A program made the translations under genes and the position numbers. This document shows, in pieces, positions 18,323 to 27,685 of a DNA stretch of 64,000 nucleotides (position 1 is the stretch's first letter; each line of letters starts with the position of its first letter). This DNA is from Bryobacter aggregatus MPL3 (GTDB taxonomy: Bacteria; Acidobacteriota; Terriglobia; Bryobacterales; Bryobacteraceae), in assembly GCF_000702445.1 (NCBI RefSeq), contig NZ_JNIF01000003.1, positions 1,364,001 through 1,428,000 of the forward strand, written 5' to 3'. Below the pieces are notes generated by a model, which saw only the letters and a list, made by a program, of their open reading frames with translations, ran no database searches and was not told the origin of the DNA.

Positions 18323-19567
18323 TTGCGTCTCATTTTTGGACACGTTGCACTTGTCGCAGTCGTTTTTGCTGGGCAGTCGGAACCGAATGGCAGAGTCATT
18401 ACCTTTGGGGAAGCCATCCAGCTCGCAGATCAACACAACCCTCAACTCCAGGCAGGCTCCGCACAGGTTGCGGCAGCACGGTCTGGAATTGTTACCGCCA
18501 ATGCCTATCCCAACCCCGAAGCCGGAATGATTGCAGGACGGCAAACCTACCGAGTGCCGGGGAACGTCTCGGGCCTGATCTATTCGTTTGGGGTAAGCCA
18601 GCCGCTGGAATTGGGCGGGCTCCGGCCCGCCAGACGGCAACTCGCCGAGCGTGGCATCGAAAGCAGCCGGCAGGCCCTCGAAGAAACTCGTCTTGCGGTG
18701 CTCAGCACGGTACGGCGTGCGTTCTACCAGGTGCTGCGCCGGCAAGGGGAAATCGCGATTCATGTCGAGAATTTGCGGCTGGTCGAAGATCTCCGCAACA
18801 GAATTCAGGTTCTGGTGGAGGTGGGGGAGGCGGGACGGCTAGAACTCGTCCGTGCCGATGCAGAAGTCACGACTGCCCGGTCCACCGCCAGCAGCGCGCG
18901 CATCCAGTATGTTGCGGCGCTATCGCAACTACGTGCGGCGATTGGCACTGAGCTCCCCACAGAACTCAGGCTGCAGGGCGAGTTGGACGCCCCCATTACG
19001 CTCCCACCAATCGAAGAATTCCGGAAGCTGACGCTCGAACGGAACCCGGCTTACGCCTTGGCACTGGCCGAAGTGAGACGAGCGGAGGCGCGGCTGGGCT
19101 ATGAATCGGCACAGGTGCGCCCCCAACCCTCGTTGCGAGTGGAAGTGGATCGCCCCCCGGATTCGCCCACCTATCGCGCCGGAATCTCGATTCCCCTGCC
19201 GTTCTGGAATCGCCGGGAGGGGCCCATTCTCGAGGCACAGGCGCTGATCACACAGGCCCGCGCCATCGCGAATAGCCGCCAGTTGGAGTTGATTGCAGAA
19301 GTAGAAGGCGCCTATCGGCGATATGAGGTGGTGACGGAGCAGTTGGCCGCTTATCGCGAAGGCGTCCTTCGGGAAGCGGAAGAGGCGCTCCGTGGAGCAC
19401 AAGCCGCCTATCAATTGGGGGAGCGCGGAATTCTGGAAGTGCTCGACGCACAGCGTGTCTTGCGCACCGTGCGGCTGGATCTGCTGCACGCGCAGTTCGA
19501 CCGCCAGGCCGCCTTGATCGATCTCGATGAATTGAAAGCAGTGGATTTGCGGAGACAACAGCCATGA
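18323..19567 (+). CDS. TolC-family outer membrane factor (CzcC-like)
   Basis: A 414-residue outer membrane efflux protein: two long coiled-coil repeats with the family pattern of Leu/Ala-rich heptads (LRPARRQLAERGIESSRQALEETRLAVLSTVRRAFYQVL and ALITQARAIANSRQLELIAEVEGAYRRYEVV). The IPLPFWNRREGPILEAQA motif is characteristic of metal-efflux CzcC proteins. The listed TTG start (18323) is the only early option but has no clear ribosome site, and its signal peptide (LIFGHVALVAVVFAGQ) is short. It overlaps the next gene by 4 bases, forming a CBA-type efflux operon. It would form the outer membrane channel of the pump. Confidence 0.85.
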   Translation: MRLIFGHVALVAVVFAGQSEPNGRVITFGEAIQLADQHNPQLQAGSAQVAAARSGIVTANAYPNPEAGMIAGRQTYRVPGNVSGLIYSFGVSQPLELGGLRPARRQLAERGIESSRQALEETRLAVLSTVRRAFYQVLRRQGEIAIHVENLRLVEDLRNRIQVLVEVGEAGRLELVRADAEVTTARSTASSARIQYVAALSQLRAAIGTELPTELRLQGELDAPITLPPIEEFRKLTLERNPAYALALAEVRRAEARLGYESAQVRPQPSLRVEVDRPPDSPTYRAGISIPLPFWNRREGPILEAQALITQARAIANSRQLELIAEVEGAYRRYEVVTEQLAAYREGVLREAEEALRGAQAAYQLGERGILEVLDAQRVLRTVRLDLLHAQFDRQAALIDLDELKAVDLRRQQP

Positions 19568-20739
19568 TGCGGAGAATGGAATTCGGTTTGGTAATTGCCC
19601 TGGGAGCGGGTGCGGCCGGATGCGGAAAGGTCAGTTCCCCATCGCAACCCGTTGCAGCAGCAAGCACCCCAGTCAAACAGTCAAACGAGATGGAGGTGAA
19701 GGCCTCCCCGCTATTGCTCAAGCAATTGACCTTAGGCGAACCCACACTCGAGAGTGTCGGGGCCGCCATTACGGTAGCCGCGCAACTGGAGGCGGATGAG
19801 ACGCGGACAACGCGCGTCAGTAGCCCAATGATGGGGCGCATCACCTCTCTGCTCGTCCACGAAGGACAAATGGTGAAGAAGGGGCAGTTGCTTGCACTGC
19901 TCAACAGCACCGGACTATCCGAAGCGCAATTGAGCTATCTGAAGGCGATTAGCCAGAAGCAATTGGCACAACGCGCCATGGATCGAGCCAAGCGGCTGAT
20001 TGAAGCGGATGTGATCGGATCGGCGGAAGTGCATCGCCGCGAGGCAGAGCTTTCGCAGGCCAGCGCAGAAATGGATGCCGCAGCCGACCAGTTGAGTCTG
20101 CTGGGAATGCCCGCCGAAGAAATCGAGGAGCTCAGAAAATCCCGCACCCTCCATTCCGTGTCCCGGATTGTAGCCAGTATGGATGGCACGGTGCTGGACC
20201 GAAAGATCACCCTCGGTCAGGTCGTTCAGCCTGCGGATACGGTCTTCGATATCGCTGACCTTTCTTCGCTGTGGATGGTGGCGGATGTTCCGGAGCAGAA
20301 TGCCGGCCGGTTGCGGGTGGGGCAAGCCGTAGAAGCGGAGATTCCCGCGCTCGGACGGACCCTGCGAGGACACTTGTCCTTTGTCAGCTCCACCGTGAAT
20401 CCGCAGACGAGAACCGTACGCTGCAGGATGGATGTCCCCAATACCAACCAACAGCTCAAGCCGGCCATGTTGGCGACGGTCATCTTAAAGGAGCAGAGTG
20501 AACGGCAGCGGCTGGTTCCGATGAGTGCGCTGGTGCGCGAAGGGAACGAGGAGTACATCTTTGTGCAGGTGAAGCCCAACGTATTCCTGCTCCGTCCAGT
20601 GAAGGTGGGTGCCGAGTTTGGCGAGAAACGAGTGATCCTCGAAGGGGTGCAACCGGGAGAAAAGCTTGTGCTCGACGGCGCCTTCCATCTCAACAATGAA
20701 CGGCGCAAGCAAGCCATCCAGGGTAGCGAGGGCGGGTAA
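19564..20739 (+). CDS. RND periplasmic adaptor lipoprotein (CzcB-like)
   Basis: A 391-residue membrane fusion protein. The N-terminus ends in a lipobox (GAAGC near residue 20), so it is anchored as a lipoprotein. It has a barrel-sandwich half motif (MGRITSLLVHEGQMVKKGQLLALLNS), an alpha-hairpin (about 120-180), the returning lipoyl half (VASMDGTVLDRKITLGQVVQPADTVFDIADLSSLWMVADVPEQ) and a beta-barrel and proximal domain. The SLWMVADVPE stretch is typical of heavy-metal adaptors. It overlaps the upstream outer membrane gene by 4 bases and is 3 bases from the pump gene. It bridges pump and channel. Confidence 0.9.
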   Translation: MMRRMEFGLVIALGAGAAGCGKVSSPSQPVAAASTPVKQSNEMEVKASPLLLKQLTLGEPTLESVGAAITVAAQLEADETRTTRVSSPMMGRITSLLVHEGQMVKKGQLLALLNSTGLSEAQLSYLKAISQKQLAQRAMDRAKRLIEADVIGSAEVHRREAELSQASAEMDAAADQLSLLGMPAEEIEELRKSRTLHSVSRIVASMDGTVLDRKITLGQVVQPADTVFDIADLSSLWMVADVPEQNAGRLRVGQAVEAEIPALGRTLRGHLSFVSSTVNPQTRTVRCRMDVPNTNQQLKPAMLATVILKEQSERQRLVPMSALVREGNEEYIFVQVKPNVFLLRPVKVGAEFGEKRVILEGVQPGEKLVLDGAFHLNNERRKQAIQGSEGG

Positions 20740-20742
20740 GCA

Positions 20743-23700
20743 ATGCTTGGAGCCTTCATTCGTACCGTTCTCCAGCAACGGTTGATTATCGTTGTGCTTG
20801 CCGTATTGGCGCTGGGCGCAGGAATCGATGCGACGCGCAAGTTGTCTGTCGATGCCTTCCCCGATGTCACCAACATCCAGGTGCAGGTGGCCACTGTTGT
20901 CGAAGGCCGATCGCCGGATGAGGTGGAGCGGCTGGTTACGGTTCCCGTCGAAATCACTATGACCGGCTTGCCCGGCTTGACCGAACTGCGCAGCCAGAAT
21001 CAGCCCGGCCTGTCGATTGTGACCCTCGTGTTTAATGACGAAACGCCCTTGTACTTTGCGCGCCAGATCGTCATGGAACGCCTAGGCGACGTGAAGAGCC
21101 GGCTCCCCGAAGGGATCTATCCCGAACTGGGGCCAGTATCCACCGCCTTGAGCGAGGTCTACCAGTACACCATCGAAAGTCCAAAGGATGGCAAGCGTGC
21201 CCTCACCAAAGAGGAATTAGTCGAGCGGCGCATTGTCCAGGATTGGGTGGCGCGGCCGCTGCTCCGCAACATCCCCGGCGTCGCAGAAATTAACTCCACT
21301 GGCGGCTATGTCAAGCAGTATCAAGTGCTGGTGGATCCGATCAAGTTGCGCTACTACGGCGTGACGATCCATGACGTCCATCAGGCCCTGGCGCGGAACA
21401 ATGCAAACTCGAGTGGCGGCATTCTGAGCAAGGGGCCAGAGGTATTTCTGGTCCGTGGCGTCGGCCTCATCCGGAGTGCGGAAGAGATTGGCACGATTGT
21501 CTTGAAAGAGGTGAAAGCCACTCCTGTGCTGATCCGGGACGTCGCAGAAGTGAAGATCGGCGAAGAAGTCCGTGTGGGCGCCGTGGTGAAGGGTGGCTAC
21601 ACCGAAAGTGTCGGTGGCATCGTCATGATGATCGCAAACGGCAACGCCAAACGAGTGGTGGAGTTGATCAAGGCGCGCGTTGCCGAGATCAATGCAAAGG
21701 GCATGCTGCCGAACGGCTTACAGATCGTGCCTTACTATGACCGCTCTCTGCTGGTGGACGCAGCGCTCAATACGGTCAGTAAAGTGTTGCTCGAAGGCAT
21801 GTTGCTCGTTGTCGTCATTCTCTTTCTGTTTCTCGGCGACTTGCGCTCTTCAATCATCGTGATCGCGACGCTCGTCTTAACCCCCGCGCTGACTTTTTTG
21901 GTGATGAACCACTACGGCATCTCGGCAAACCTGATGTCGCTCGGCGGCATGGCGATCGCGATTGGTCTGATGATCGATGGCTCGGTGGTAGTAGTCGAAA
22001 ACGTCTTCGACCGCCTCGGCAAACATCCGGAACAGAATCGCCTCCGGGTCGTCACCGACGCCGTGCTGGAAGTCGCCACACCGGTGATCTTCGGTATCTG
22101 CATCATCATCCTGGTCTTCCTGCCGCTGATGACCCTCGAGGGCATGGAAGGCAAGATGTTCGCGCCGCTCGCCTACACGATCGCCATCGCATTGGCCATC
22201 TCGCTGGTGCTCAGCATGACGATCTCACCGGTGCTTTCGGCCTATCTGCTGAAGGGGGGCGGCGAGCACGACACCTTCTTCCTCCGCATGCTGAAGCGTC
22301 CTTATCTCTGGTTGCTGGGCCTTGCCACCAGAAATGAATGGAAGACAATTTGCGTAGCCCTGCTCTTATTCGGCGGCACCATTGCCGTCTTCCCGTATCT
22401 GGGTACTTCGTTCATTCCTGAAATGAAGGAAGGCACCATCTCTCCCAATGCGGACCGCGCCCCCACAATCTCACTCGACGAATCGATCAAGATCGAGATG
22501 ACCGTCCAGAACCTGATCAAGGACATCGCAGGCATTGACTACATCGTGTCCCGCCTGGGCCGTGGCGATTCTCCCGTCGATCCGGCTGGCTATTACGAGA
22601 GCGACCTCATGGCGCAGTTGAAGCCAGAAAAGCAAAGACAGGGCTTCACGCAAGATCAGATTGCCGAAGAGATCCGCAAGCGGATTGCGACTCTACCGGG
22701 CATCAACCCGGTCTTAGCGCAACCGATTTCCGATCGTGTCGATGAAATGGTGACCGGCGTCCGCGCGGATGTGGCCGTCAAGATCTTTGGAGATGATCTC
22801 GACACGCTTGTCGAGAAGGCCAATGAAGTGGCTCGTGTAGCGCGCAAGGTGCGGGGCACCGGCGACGTCAAGGTCGATCGCATGAAGGGGCAACAGAATC
22901 TCACGATTACGATTGACCGCCAGGCAATTGCCCGCTTTGGACTCAACGCCTCGGACGTACACGATGTCATCGAAGCGGCCGTAGGCGGTAAGCGCGCCAC
23001 CCAGATCTTTGAAGGAGAACGGCGCTTTGATGCGGTCGTTCGTTTTCCGGAAGCGTTGCGCAACAGCATCCAGGACATCCAGGGCATTCTGCTCACAGCT
23101 CCCAACGGGGCACAGATTCCACTCGGCAGCCTCACCCAGATTGAATATAAGGAAGGCGCATCCCAGATCAAGCGGGAGATGGCAAAGCGAAGAATCGTCA
23201 CCGGCGTCAATGTACGGGACCGCGATCTCGGCACCTACGTGCAAGAGCTCCAGGAACGGGTGAATGCTGAAGTGAAAATGCCGCCGGGCTACTACATTGA
23301 GTGGGGCGGGCAATTCGACAACATGCAACGGGCGAAGAAGCATCTCATGGTGATCGTGCCGATCACCATTGGCGCAATCTTCTTCCTGCTGTTCCTGTTG
23401 TTCCGCTCGGTGAAGCTGGCCTCGTTGATTATTCTGGTGCTGCCTTTTGCCTCGATTGGCGGGGTGGCGGCACTGTTTGCGACGGGCGAGTTTCTGTCGG
23501 TTCCGGCCTCAGTTGGCTTCATCGCGTTGTGGGGAATCGCGGTGCTCAACGGCGTGGTGCTGGTTTCGAACATTCATGGCTTGCGGGAAGCGGAGGTCGG
23601 GGTGCGAGAAGCAATTGTACAAGGCGCCACCTCCCGCTTCCGGCCGGTTATGATGACGGCCACCGTCGCGGCCTTAGGGCTTGTACCCTTCCTCTTCGCC

Positions 23701-23859
23701 ACCGGCCCAGGCTCCGAGGTACAACGGCCACTAGCCATCGTTGTGATTGGTGGCTTGATCACCTCGACACTGCTAACGCTGTTGGTGGTGCCCGCGATGT
23801 ACCGCTTCTTTGACGATGGTCCGAAGGAGAAAGTCGCCTCTGAGCTGAATGCCCAATGA
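20743..23859 (+). CDS. heavy-metal-type RND efflux pump (CzcA/CusA family)
   Basis: A 1038-residue inner membrane antiporter of the HME-RND type with 12 helices and two large periplasmic loops. The N-terminal block VDAFPDVTNIQVQV and the TM4 block AIAIGLMIDGSVVVVENV identify the family. The Asp and Glu matching the proton-relay residues of CzcA (D408 and E415) are present, but the position of CzcA D402 is Gly, as in copper/silver-type CusA. The Met cluster expected of CusA is not obvious (FIPEMKEGTISPNADRAPT). The transported metal therefore cannot be named: Co/Zn/Cd, Cu/Ag and others remain open. Last gene of the operon; no metal sensor gene lies beside it. Confidence 0.92.
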   Translation: MLGAFIRTVLQQRLIIVVLAVLALGAGIDATRKLSVDAFPDVTNIQVQVATVVEGRSPDEVERLVTVPVEITMTGLPGLTELRSQNQPGLSIVTLVFNDETPLYFARQIVMERLGDVKSRLPEGIYPELGPVSTALSEVYQYTIESPKDGKRALTKEELVERRIVQDWVARPLLRNIPGVAEINSTGGYVKQYQVLVDPIKLRYYGVTIHDVHQALARNNANSSGGILSKGPEVFLVRGVGLIRSAEEIGTIVLKEVKATPVLIRDVAEVKIGEEVRVGAVVKGGYTESVGGIVMMIANGNAKRVVELIKARVAEINAKGMLPNGLQIVPYYDRSLLVDAALNTVSKVLLEGMLLVVVILFLFLGDLRSSIIVIATLVLTPALTFLVMNHYGISANLMSLGGMAIAIGLMIDGSVVVVENVFDRLGKHPEQNRLRVVTDAVLEVATPVIFGICIIILVFLPLMTLEGMEGKMFAPLAYTIAIALAISLVLSMTISPVLSAYLLKGGGEHDTFFLRMLKRPYLWLLGLATRNEWKTICVALLLFGGTIAVFPYLGTSFIPEMKEGTISPNADRAPTISLDESIKIEMTVQNLIKDIAGIDYIVSRLGRGDSPVDPAGYYESDLMAQLKPEKQRQGFTQDQIAEEIRKRIATLPGINPVLAQPISDRVDEMVTGVRADVAVKIFGDDLDTLVEKANEVARVARKVRGTGDVKVDRMKGQQNLTITIDRQAIARFGLNASDVHDVIEAAVGGKRATQIFEGERRFDAVVRFPEALRNSIQDIQGILLTAPNGAQIPLGSLTQIEYKEGASQIKREMAKRRIVTGVNVRDRDLGTYVQELQERVNAEVKMPPGYYIEWGGQFDNMQRAKKHLMVIVPITIGAIFFLLFLLFRSVKLASLIILVLPFASIGGVAALFATGEFLSVPASVGFIALWGIAVLNGVVLVSNIHGLREAEVGVREAIVQGATSRFRPVMMTATVAALGLVPFLFATGPGSEVQRPLAIVVIGGLITSTLLTLLVVPAMYRFFDDGPKEKVASELNAQ

Positions 23860-24005
23860 TGTTCGTGCGGAACCTTCGCACAACGGAGAGCCACGCCAAC
23901 ACTGCAGGGACCGGCGGCTTCCTATCGAATCTCCTATTACTTTGGTCCCACTCTTAAGTTTTTCGAGCGAGTGACCGATGTGTTGTTGGGAGCTCAGGTA
24001 TCGGT

Positions 24006-24344
24006 ATGGCACTGGTGTATGATCCGGCAAAGCATGATGTTGAAATCGTTCACGCACAATTCAATCGATTGATTGCGGAACTGATCAAGGGCGCCATCAA
24101 TCGCAACACCTTCCAGCCCTGGGAAATCGAGGTGCTTCTCGACATCCAATCCTGCGATATCGGCGACCTTTCCCAGAAGGACCTGCTCAAGCGCTATCAG
24201 AGGGCCGTCCAGCGCTCCTACGAGAAGGGATGCAAGATGCCGCTCAAGCTTTCCGAGTACCTGAGCAGCCTCAAGGCCCGTCGCGATGCGCTCTCTGCTT
24301 CTTCGCCCAATGGGGCAGGCGTGGAGAATCAGATCGCTTCGTAA
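24006..24344 (+). CDS. conserved hypothetical 112-residue protein
   Basis: A soluble 112-residue protein, largely helical by composition, with a charged middle (EIEVLLDIQSCDIGDLSQKDLLKRYQRAVQRSYEKG) and no signal peptide or membrane segment. GGGAG lies upstream of ATG 24006. I recognise no domain. It sits 39 bases before the YggX gene on the same strand and may be co-transcribed. The balanced coding composition supports it as real. Confidence 0.65.
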   Translation: MALVYDPAKHDVEIVHAQFNRLIAELIKGAINRNTFQPWEIEVLLDIQSCDIGDLSQKDLLKRYQRAVQRSYEKGCKMPLKLSEYLSSLKARRDALSASSPNGAGVENQIAS

Positions 24345-24383
24345 TTCTCCCAAGCTCCACTGAACCCGTTAAACTGGAGCTAT

Positions 24384-24674
24384 ATGAGTGAAGCGACCGA
24401 ACGTACGGTCTTCTGCGTCAAGCTGCAAAAAGAACTCCCCGGCCTGAAGGAAGTTCCCTTTGACGGACACCCTCTCGGGCAGCGGATTTTTGAGAATGTC
24501 TCGCAAGAAGCCTGGAAACAGTGGGTAGAGCATATGAAGATGCTCATGAACGAGTACCGTCTCAATCTCGGCACGGCGGAGGCACAGCAGTTTCTGCTCG
24601 ATCAGATGGAAAAGTACTTCTTTGGCGAGGGCGCGGAGGCTCCTCCCGATTTCGTCGCGCCCAAGGCACACTAA
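24384..24674 (+). CDS. yggX: YggX-family Fe(2+)-trafficking/oxidative protection protein
   Basis: A 96-residue protein aligning with YggX over its full length: RTVFCVKLQKELPGL at the start (with the conserved Cys), GQRIFENVSQEAWKQWVEHMKMLMNEYRLNL in the middle and QFLLDQMEKYFFGEG at the end. The family protects iron-sulfur clusters and supports iron handling under oxidative stress in the cytoplasm. Its stop overlaps the convergent AAA ATPase gene by 4 bases. High confidence. Confidence 0.93.
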   Translation: MSEATERTVFCVKLQKELPGLKEVPFDGHPLGQRIFENVSQEAWKQWVEHMKMLMNEYRLNLGTAEAQQFLLDQMEKYFFGEGAEAPPDFVAPKAH

Positions 24675-25987
24675 CCCTTCGCAAAATAGAGCTGGACGGC
24701 CCGTTCGAGGTCGTCCTTATTCGCCTCAGCCGTCCGATGTTCGTAGCGGCTGATGGACTGCAGCAGATTGCAGATATCCAGGGGGTAGCAGGCACGAAGG
24801 TATTCGCGTCCATCCTGGAGACAGAGCGTCCGCAGAAACTCCGACGATTCCTCAAAGTAAGGCACTTCCCGAGCCCGGAACACCCGCTGGAAGATTTGAT
24901 CAAAGACATGGGGCTCCACCGGCTCGATCAGGATCTTATTCTGGATGCGGCGGAGAAAGGCTTCGTCCGCAAGATCAGAGGGATCAAGGTTGGTGGAAAA
25001 GACCACCATCATCTCAAAGGGAATCTGGAATTTGACGCCATAGCGCAGGGACAGGTAGTCCACACGCCGGTCGAGCGGCACAATCCAGCGATTCAACAAG
25101 TCGCGCGGGCTGATCAACTGCCGGCCAAAGTCGTCGATGATAAAAATTCCATTGTTTGCCTTCATTTGCAGGGGCGCCGCATAGATCCCCGAGGCATCGT
25201 CCAGTCGCAACTCCAGCATATTCGGCACGAGTTCCCCACCCACGACGATACAGGGACGCTTGCAAAGGATCCAGCGCGGATCGATTTCTGAATCGTCCAT
25301 TTCGAGCCGCTGGTGTACCACCGGGTCGTACAGTGCAATCACCTGATTATCCACTTCGATCGCATAGGGAATGAGAATCGCATCCTGATAAACCCGGAGC
25401 ATCCGCTCGGCGATAGAGGTTTTTCCGTTGCCGGAAGGCCCATAGAGGAAAATAGAATTCTGGCTGATCAGCGCCGGGCCAAGCTGATCGAGCAGACGAT
25501 CGGGAACCACCAGATCGCTAAACGCCATGCGCAAGGTGCGCCGGTCGATTTGAACACGGGCCGCCTGGAGCTTTGTCGCCGCGACATAGTCTTTGAGGGA
25601 AACAGGAGCGGCACTGGCATATTGGACGATCGCGAAACGATCGCTCGCCAACTGGCGGCCTGCCTGGCTCAAGACGAACGAGTAGTCATTGCCGATCATC
25701 CCCTTCACTTCGATCAACTGCTGCGAACGCAAGTGCTTGAAAACAACATCGATAATCGAGATGGAGAGCTTCAGGGTTTGGCTCAGGCTCGACAAAGAAC
25801 TAAAGCCTTCGAGCAGAAGCCGGCGCAACACCAGATCGGTCACAAAGCTCTGCGAGATGCCCAGCTCGGCAAAAGTCTCCGGCACGCGCGGGGCAAAACG
25901 GTTGCTTCCCAGACCGGCGGCCTGAGAAGCTGACTCTTGCCGCGTGGAGAGGTTTAGGCTGTTCAAGCTACTCGGAAAGCTACCCAT
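24671..25987 (-). CDS. AAA ATPase with N-terminal winged-helix-like region
   Basis: A 438-residue cytoplasmic ATPase. Residues 35-130 look like a winged-helix/MarR-type fold (FVTDLVLRRLLLEGFSSLSSLSQTLKL, then VFKHLRSQQLIEV). The ATPase part has Walker A GPSGNGKTS (about 186-194), Walker B IFIIDDFGRQ, a sensor-1-like FSTNLDPSDL and an arginine-finger-like FLRRIQNKI. No signal peptide. It reads divergently from a secretin gene 51 bases away, suggesting a shared secretion or pilus function, but it is not a classic PilB/GspE or TadA ATPase. Such ATPases are seen in Acidobacteria beside envelope genes. Partner unproven. Confidence 0.8.
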   Translation of the reverse strand: MGSFPSSLNSLNLSTRQESASQAAGLGSNRFAPRVPETFAELGISQSFVTDLVLRRLLLEGFSSLSSLSQTLKLSISIIDVVFKHLRSQQLIEVKGMIGNDYSFVLSQAGRQLASDRFAIVQYASAAPVSLKDYVAATKLQAARVQIDRRTLRMAFSDLVVPDRLLDQLGPALISQNSIFLYGPSGNGKTSIAERMLRVYQDAILIPYAIEVDNQVIALYDPVVHQRLEMDDSEIDPRWILCKRPCIVVGGELVPNMLELRLDDASGIYAAPLQMKANNGIFIIDDFGRQLISPRDLLNRWIVPLDRRVDYLSLRYGVKFQIPFEMMVVFSTNLDPSDLADEAFLRRIQNKILIEPVEPHVFDQIFQRVFRAREVPYFEESSEFLRTLCLQDGREYLRACYPLDICNLLQSISRYEHRTAEANKDDLERAVQLYFAKG

Positions 25988-26038
25988 ACGATGCTCATCG
26001 GGAGCCTGGAACGAAAAGTTTAGGAGGATCTGGATTCC

Positions 26039-27685
26039 GTGGCTGCACGTTCCACGCCAATCCTCCGTCTTCTCTATTGGATGCGCAGCTTTGCACCCCT
26101 AGTCTTTTTTTGCCTGATCTCCGCCTTTGCACAGGACCTCTCCTTCCCGGATTCGAGATCCCTGACCTGGCGCGCCCAGGAACTGGAAGAGGCAGGGAAG
26201 ACAACCGAGGCCTGGCTGCTCTATACCCAGGCGGCACGCATCGACCCCAAGAATAGTCTGGCAGCCGGGAAGGCGACGCAGCTCCGCACCAAAGCTCTGG
26301 CCGGTGCCAATCTCATCTCCGGCAAAGAGACTCCCGTCGAGCCCGATGCGAACGATCCCCTCATTCACATCAGTGAGGCTGAATTGCGGGAAGCTCCGCG
26401 GCTGCTGCCCCCGCCTTCACTTGCTCCCAGTACAAACAAGATCACACTGACTCTGACAGGGGATGCGAAGACTATTTATACGCGCCTGCTCCAGCACTTC
26501 GGCATTGAAGTGCTCTTCGACGGCGAGTATGACAATCCTCAGAATCGCCAGGTCCAACTCGAGGATGCAAGCTTTGACGAAGCGCTGTACCTGGCGGGAG
26601 TAGCCACCAATTCCTTTGTCAATCCCCTTTCGCCGCAACTGGCAATGGTAATTCGGGACACCGATCAGAAGCGTCGCGATCAAGAACGCAACGTCGCCAT
26701 CATCCTGCCGATGCCCACCACGATTTCCGCCCCCGAGGCGCAGGAACTGGCACGGGCGATTCAGCAGATCTTCGAATTGCAACGGGTTTCGATCGATTCG
26801 GTGCGCGGCATGATGCTCATCCGCGACCGTTGGTCCAAGGTGAAGCCTGCCGAACTCGCGCTCTCCCAGCTTCTGTCCTACCGCGGACAAGTGATGGTGG
26901 AGGTGGAGTTCTATGAGGTGAGCGATCAGTCGACACTCAGCTTTGGATTCTCTCTACCAACACAGAGCCAGCTGATTCCACTGGTCAAGCGGCCCAATCT
27001 GACACCTGCGATCGTGAACGGCTTTACCAACGCAATGACCTTTGGAGGAGGAGCGACGCTGTTCGGCTTAGGAGTGACTTCCGCGAAACTCTTTGCCAGC
27101 ATGACCCATTCCAATACGAGAAGTATTTATACAACGCAGCTCCGTTCGCTCGATGGCCTGGCGGCAACGGTGCATATCGGAGATCGGTATCCCATCATCA
27201 CCGCAACAGCGAATTTTCTCGATACCGGCGCCGGCAGCACACCCGGCAATACCCAAGTGGCTGCGCCGCAGATCCAGTTTGAAGATCTAGGATTGACGAT
27301 CAAACTGACACCGCACATGCACGCCAATGGAGAGATCAGCATGGAGCTCGATTCGGAGTTCAAGGTACTGACGGGTCAGACGAACAACAACATCCCGGTG
27401 ATCGCCAACCGGAAGTACACCGGCACGGTGCGATTGAAGGCCGGAGAATGGGCGGTCGCGGCGGGGCTAGTGACACGCAGCGTCTCGCCAAATGTCAGTG
27501 GACTAAATGGGGTGTCACAGATTCCGGTGCTCGGCCCCTTGCTCTCGAGCAGTGGTAACAGCAAATCTTTCGGACAGACTCTGCTTGTGGTGCGGCCTTA
27601 TGTCATTGGAGCAGTGCCCGCAGAGAATCCGCTGCGGGAGATCTTCACCGGGAGCGAGAGCCGCTTTCCAGCGCCGACGCGCTAG
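26039..27685 (+). CDS. secretin-family (type II/III secretion) outer membrane protein
   Basis: A 548-residue protein with a signal-like N-terminus (WMRSFAPLVFFCLISAFAQ), one or two TPR-like helices (residues 40-80), a short N-domain (THLL-type beta, about 135-270) and a C-terminal secretin domain (about 290-530) with the signature VSQIPVLGPLL. It lacks the several N domains of full GspD, so it resembles compact CpaC/PilQ-like secretins. Start GTG 26039 with AGGAGG 11 bases upstream; ATG 26081 is an alternative that would still give a signal peptide. It is divergent from the AAA ATPase gene and overlaps hspR tail to tail by 4 bases. It would form an outer membrane gate for a pilus or secreted substrate. 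Confidence 0.85.
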   Translation: MAARSTPILRLLYWMRSFAPLVFFCLISAFAQDLSFPDSRSLTWRAQELEEAGKTTEAWLLYTQAARIDPKNSLAAGKATQLRTKALAGANLISGKETPVEPDANDPLIHISEAELREAPRLLPPPSLAPSTNKITLTLTGDAKTIYTRLLQHFGIEVLFDGEYDNPQNRQVQLEDASFDEALYLAGVATNSFVNPLSPQLAMVIRDTDQKRRDQERNVAIILPMPTTISAPEAQELARAIQQIFELQRVSIDSVRGMMLIRDRWSKVKPAELALSQLLSYRGQVMVEVEFYEVSDQSTLSFGFSLPTQSQLIPLVKRPNLTPAIVNGFTNAMTFGGGATLFGLGVTSAKLFASMTHSNTRSIYTTQLRSLDGLAATVHIGDRYPIITATANFLDTGAGSTPGNTQVAAPQIQFEDLGLTIKLTPHMHANGEISMELDSEFKVLTGQTNNNIPVIANRKYTGTVRLKAGEWAVAAGLVTRSVSPNVSGLNGVSQIPVLGPLLSSSGNSKSFGQTLLVVRPYVIGAVPAENPLREIFTGSESRFPAPTR

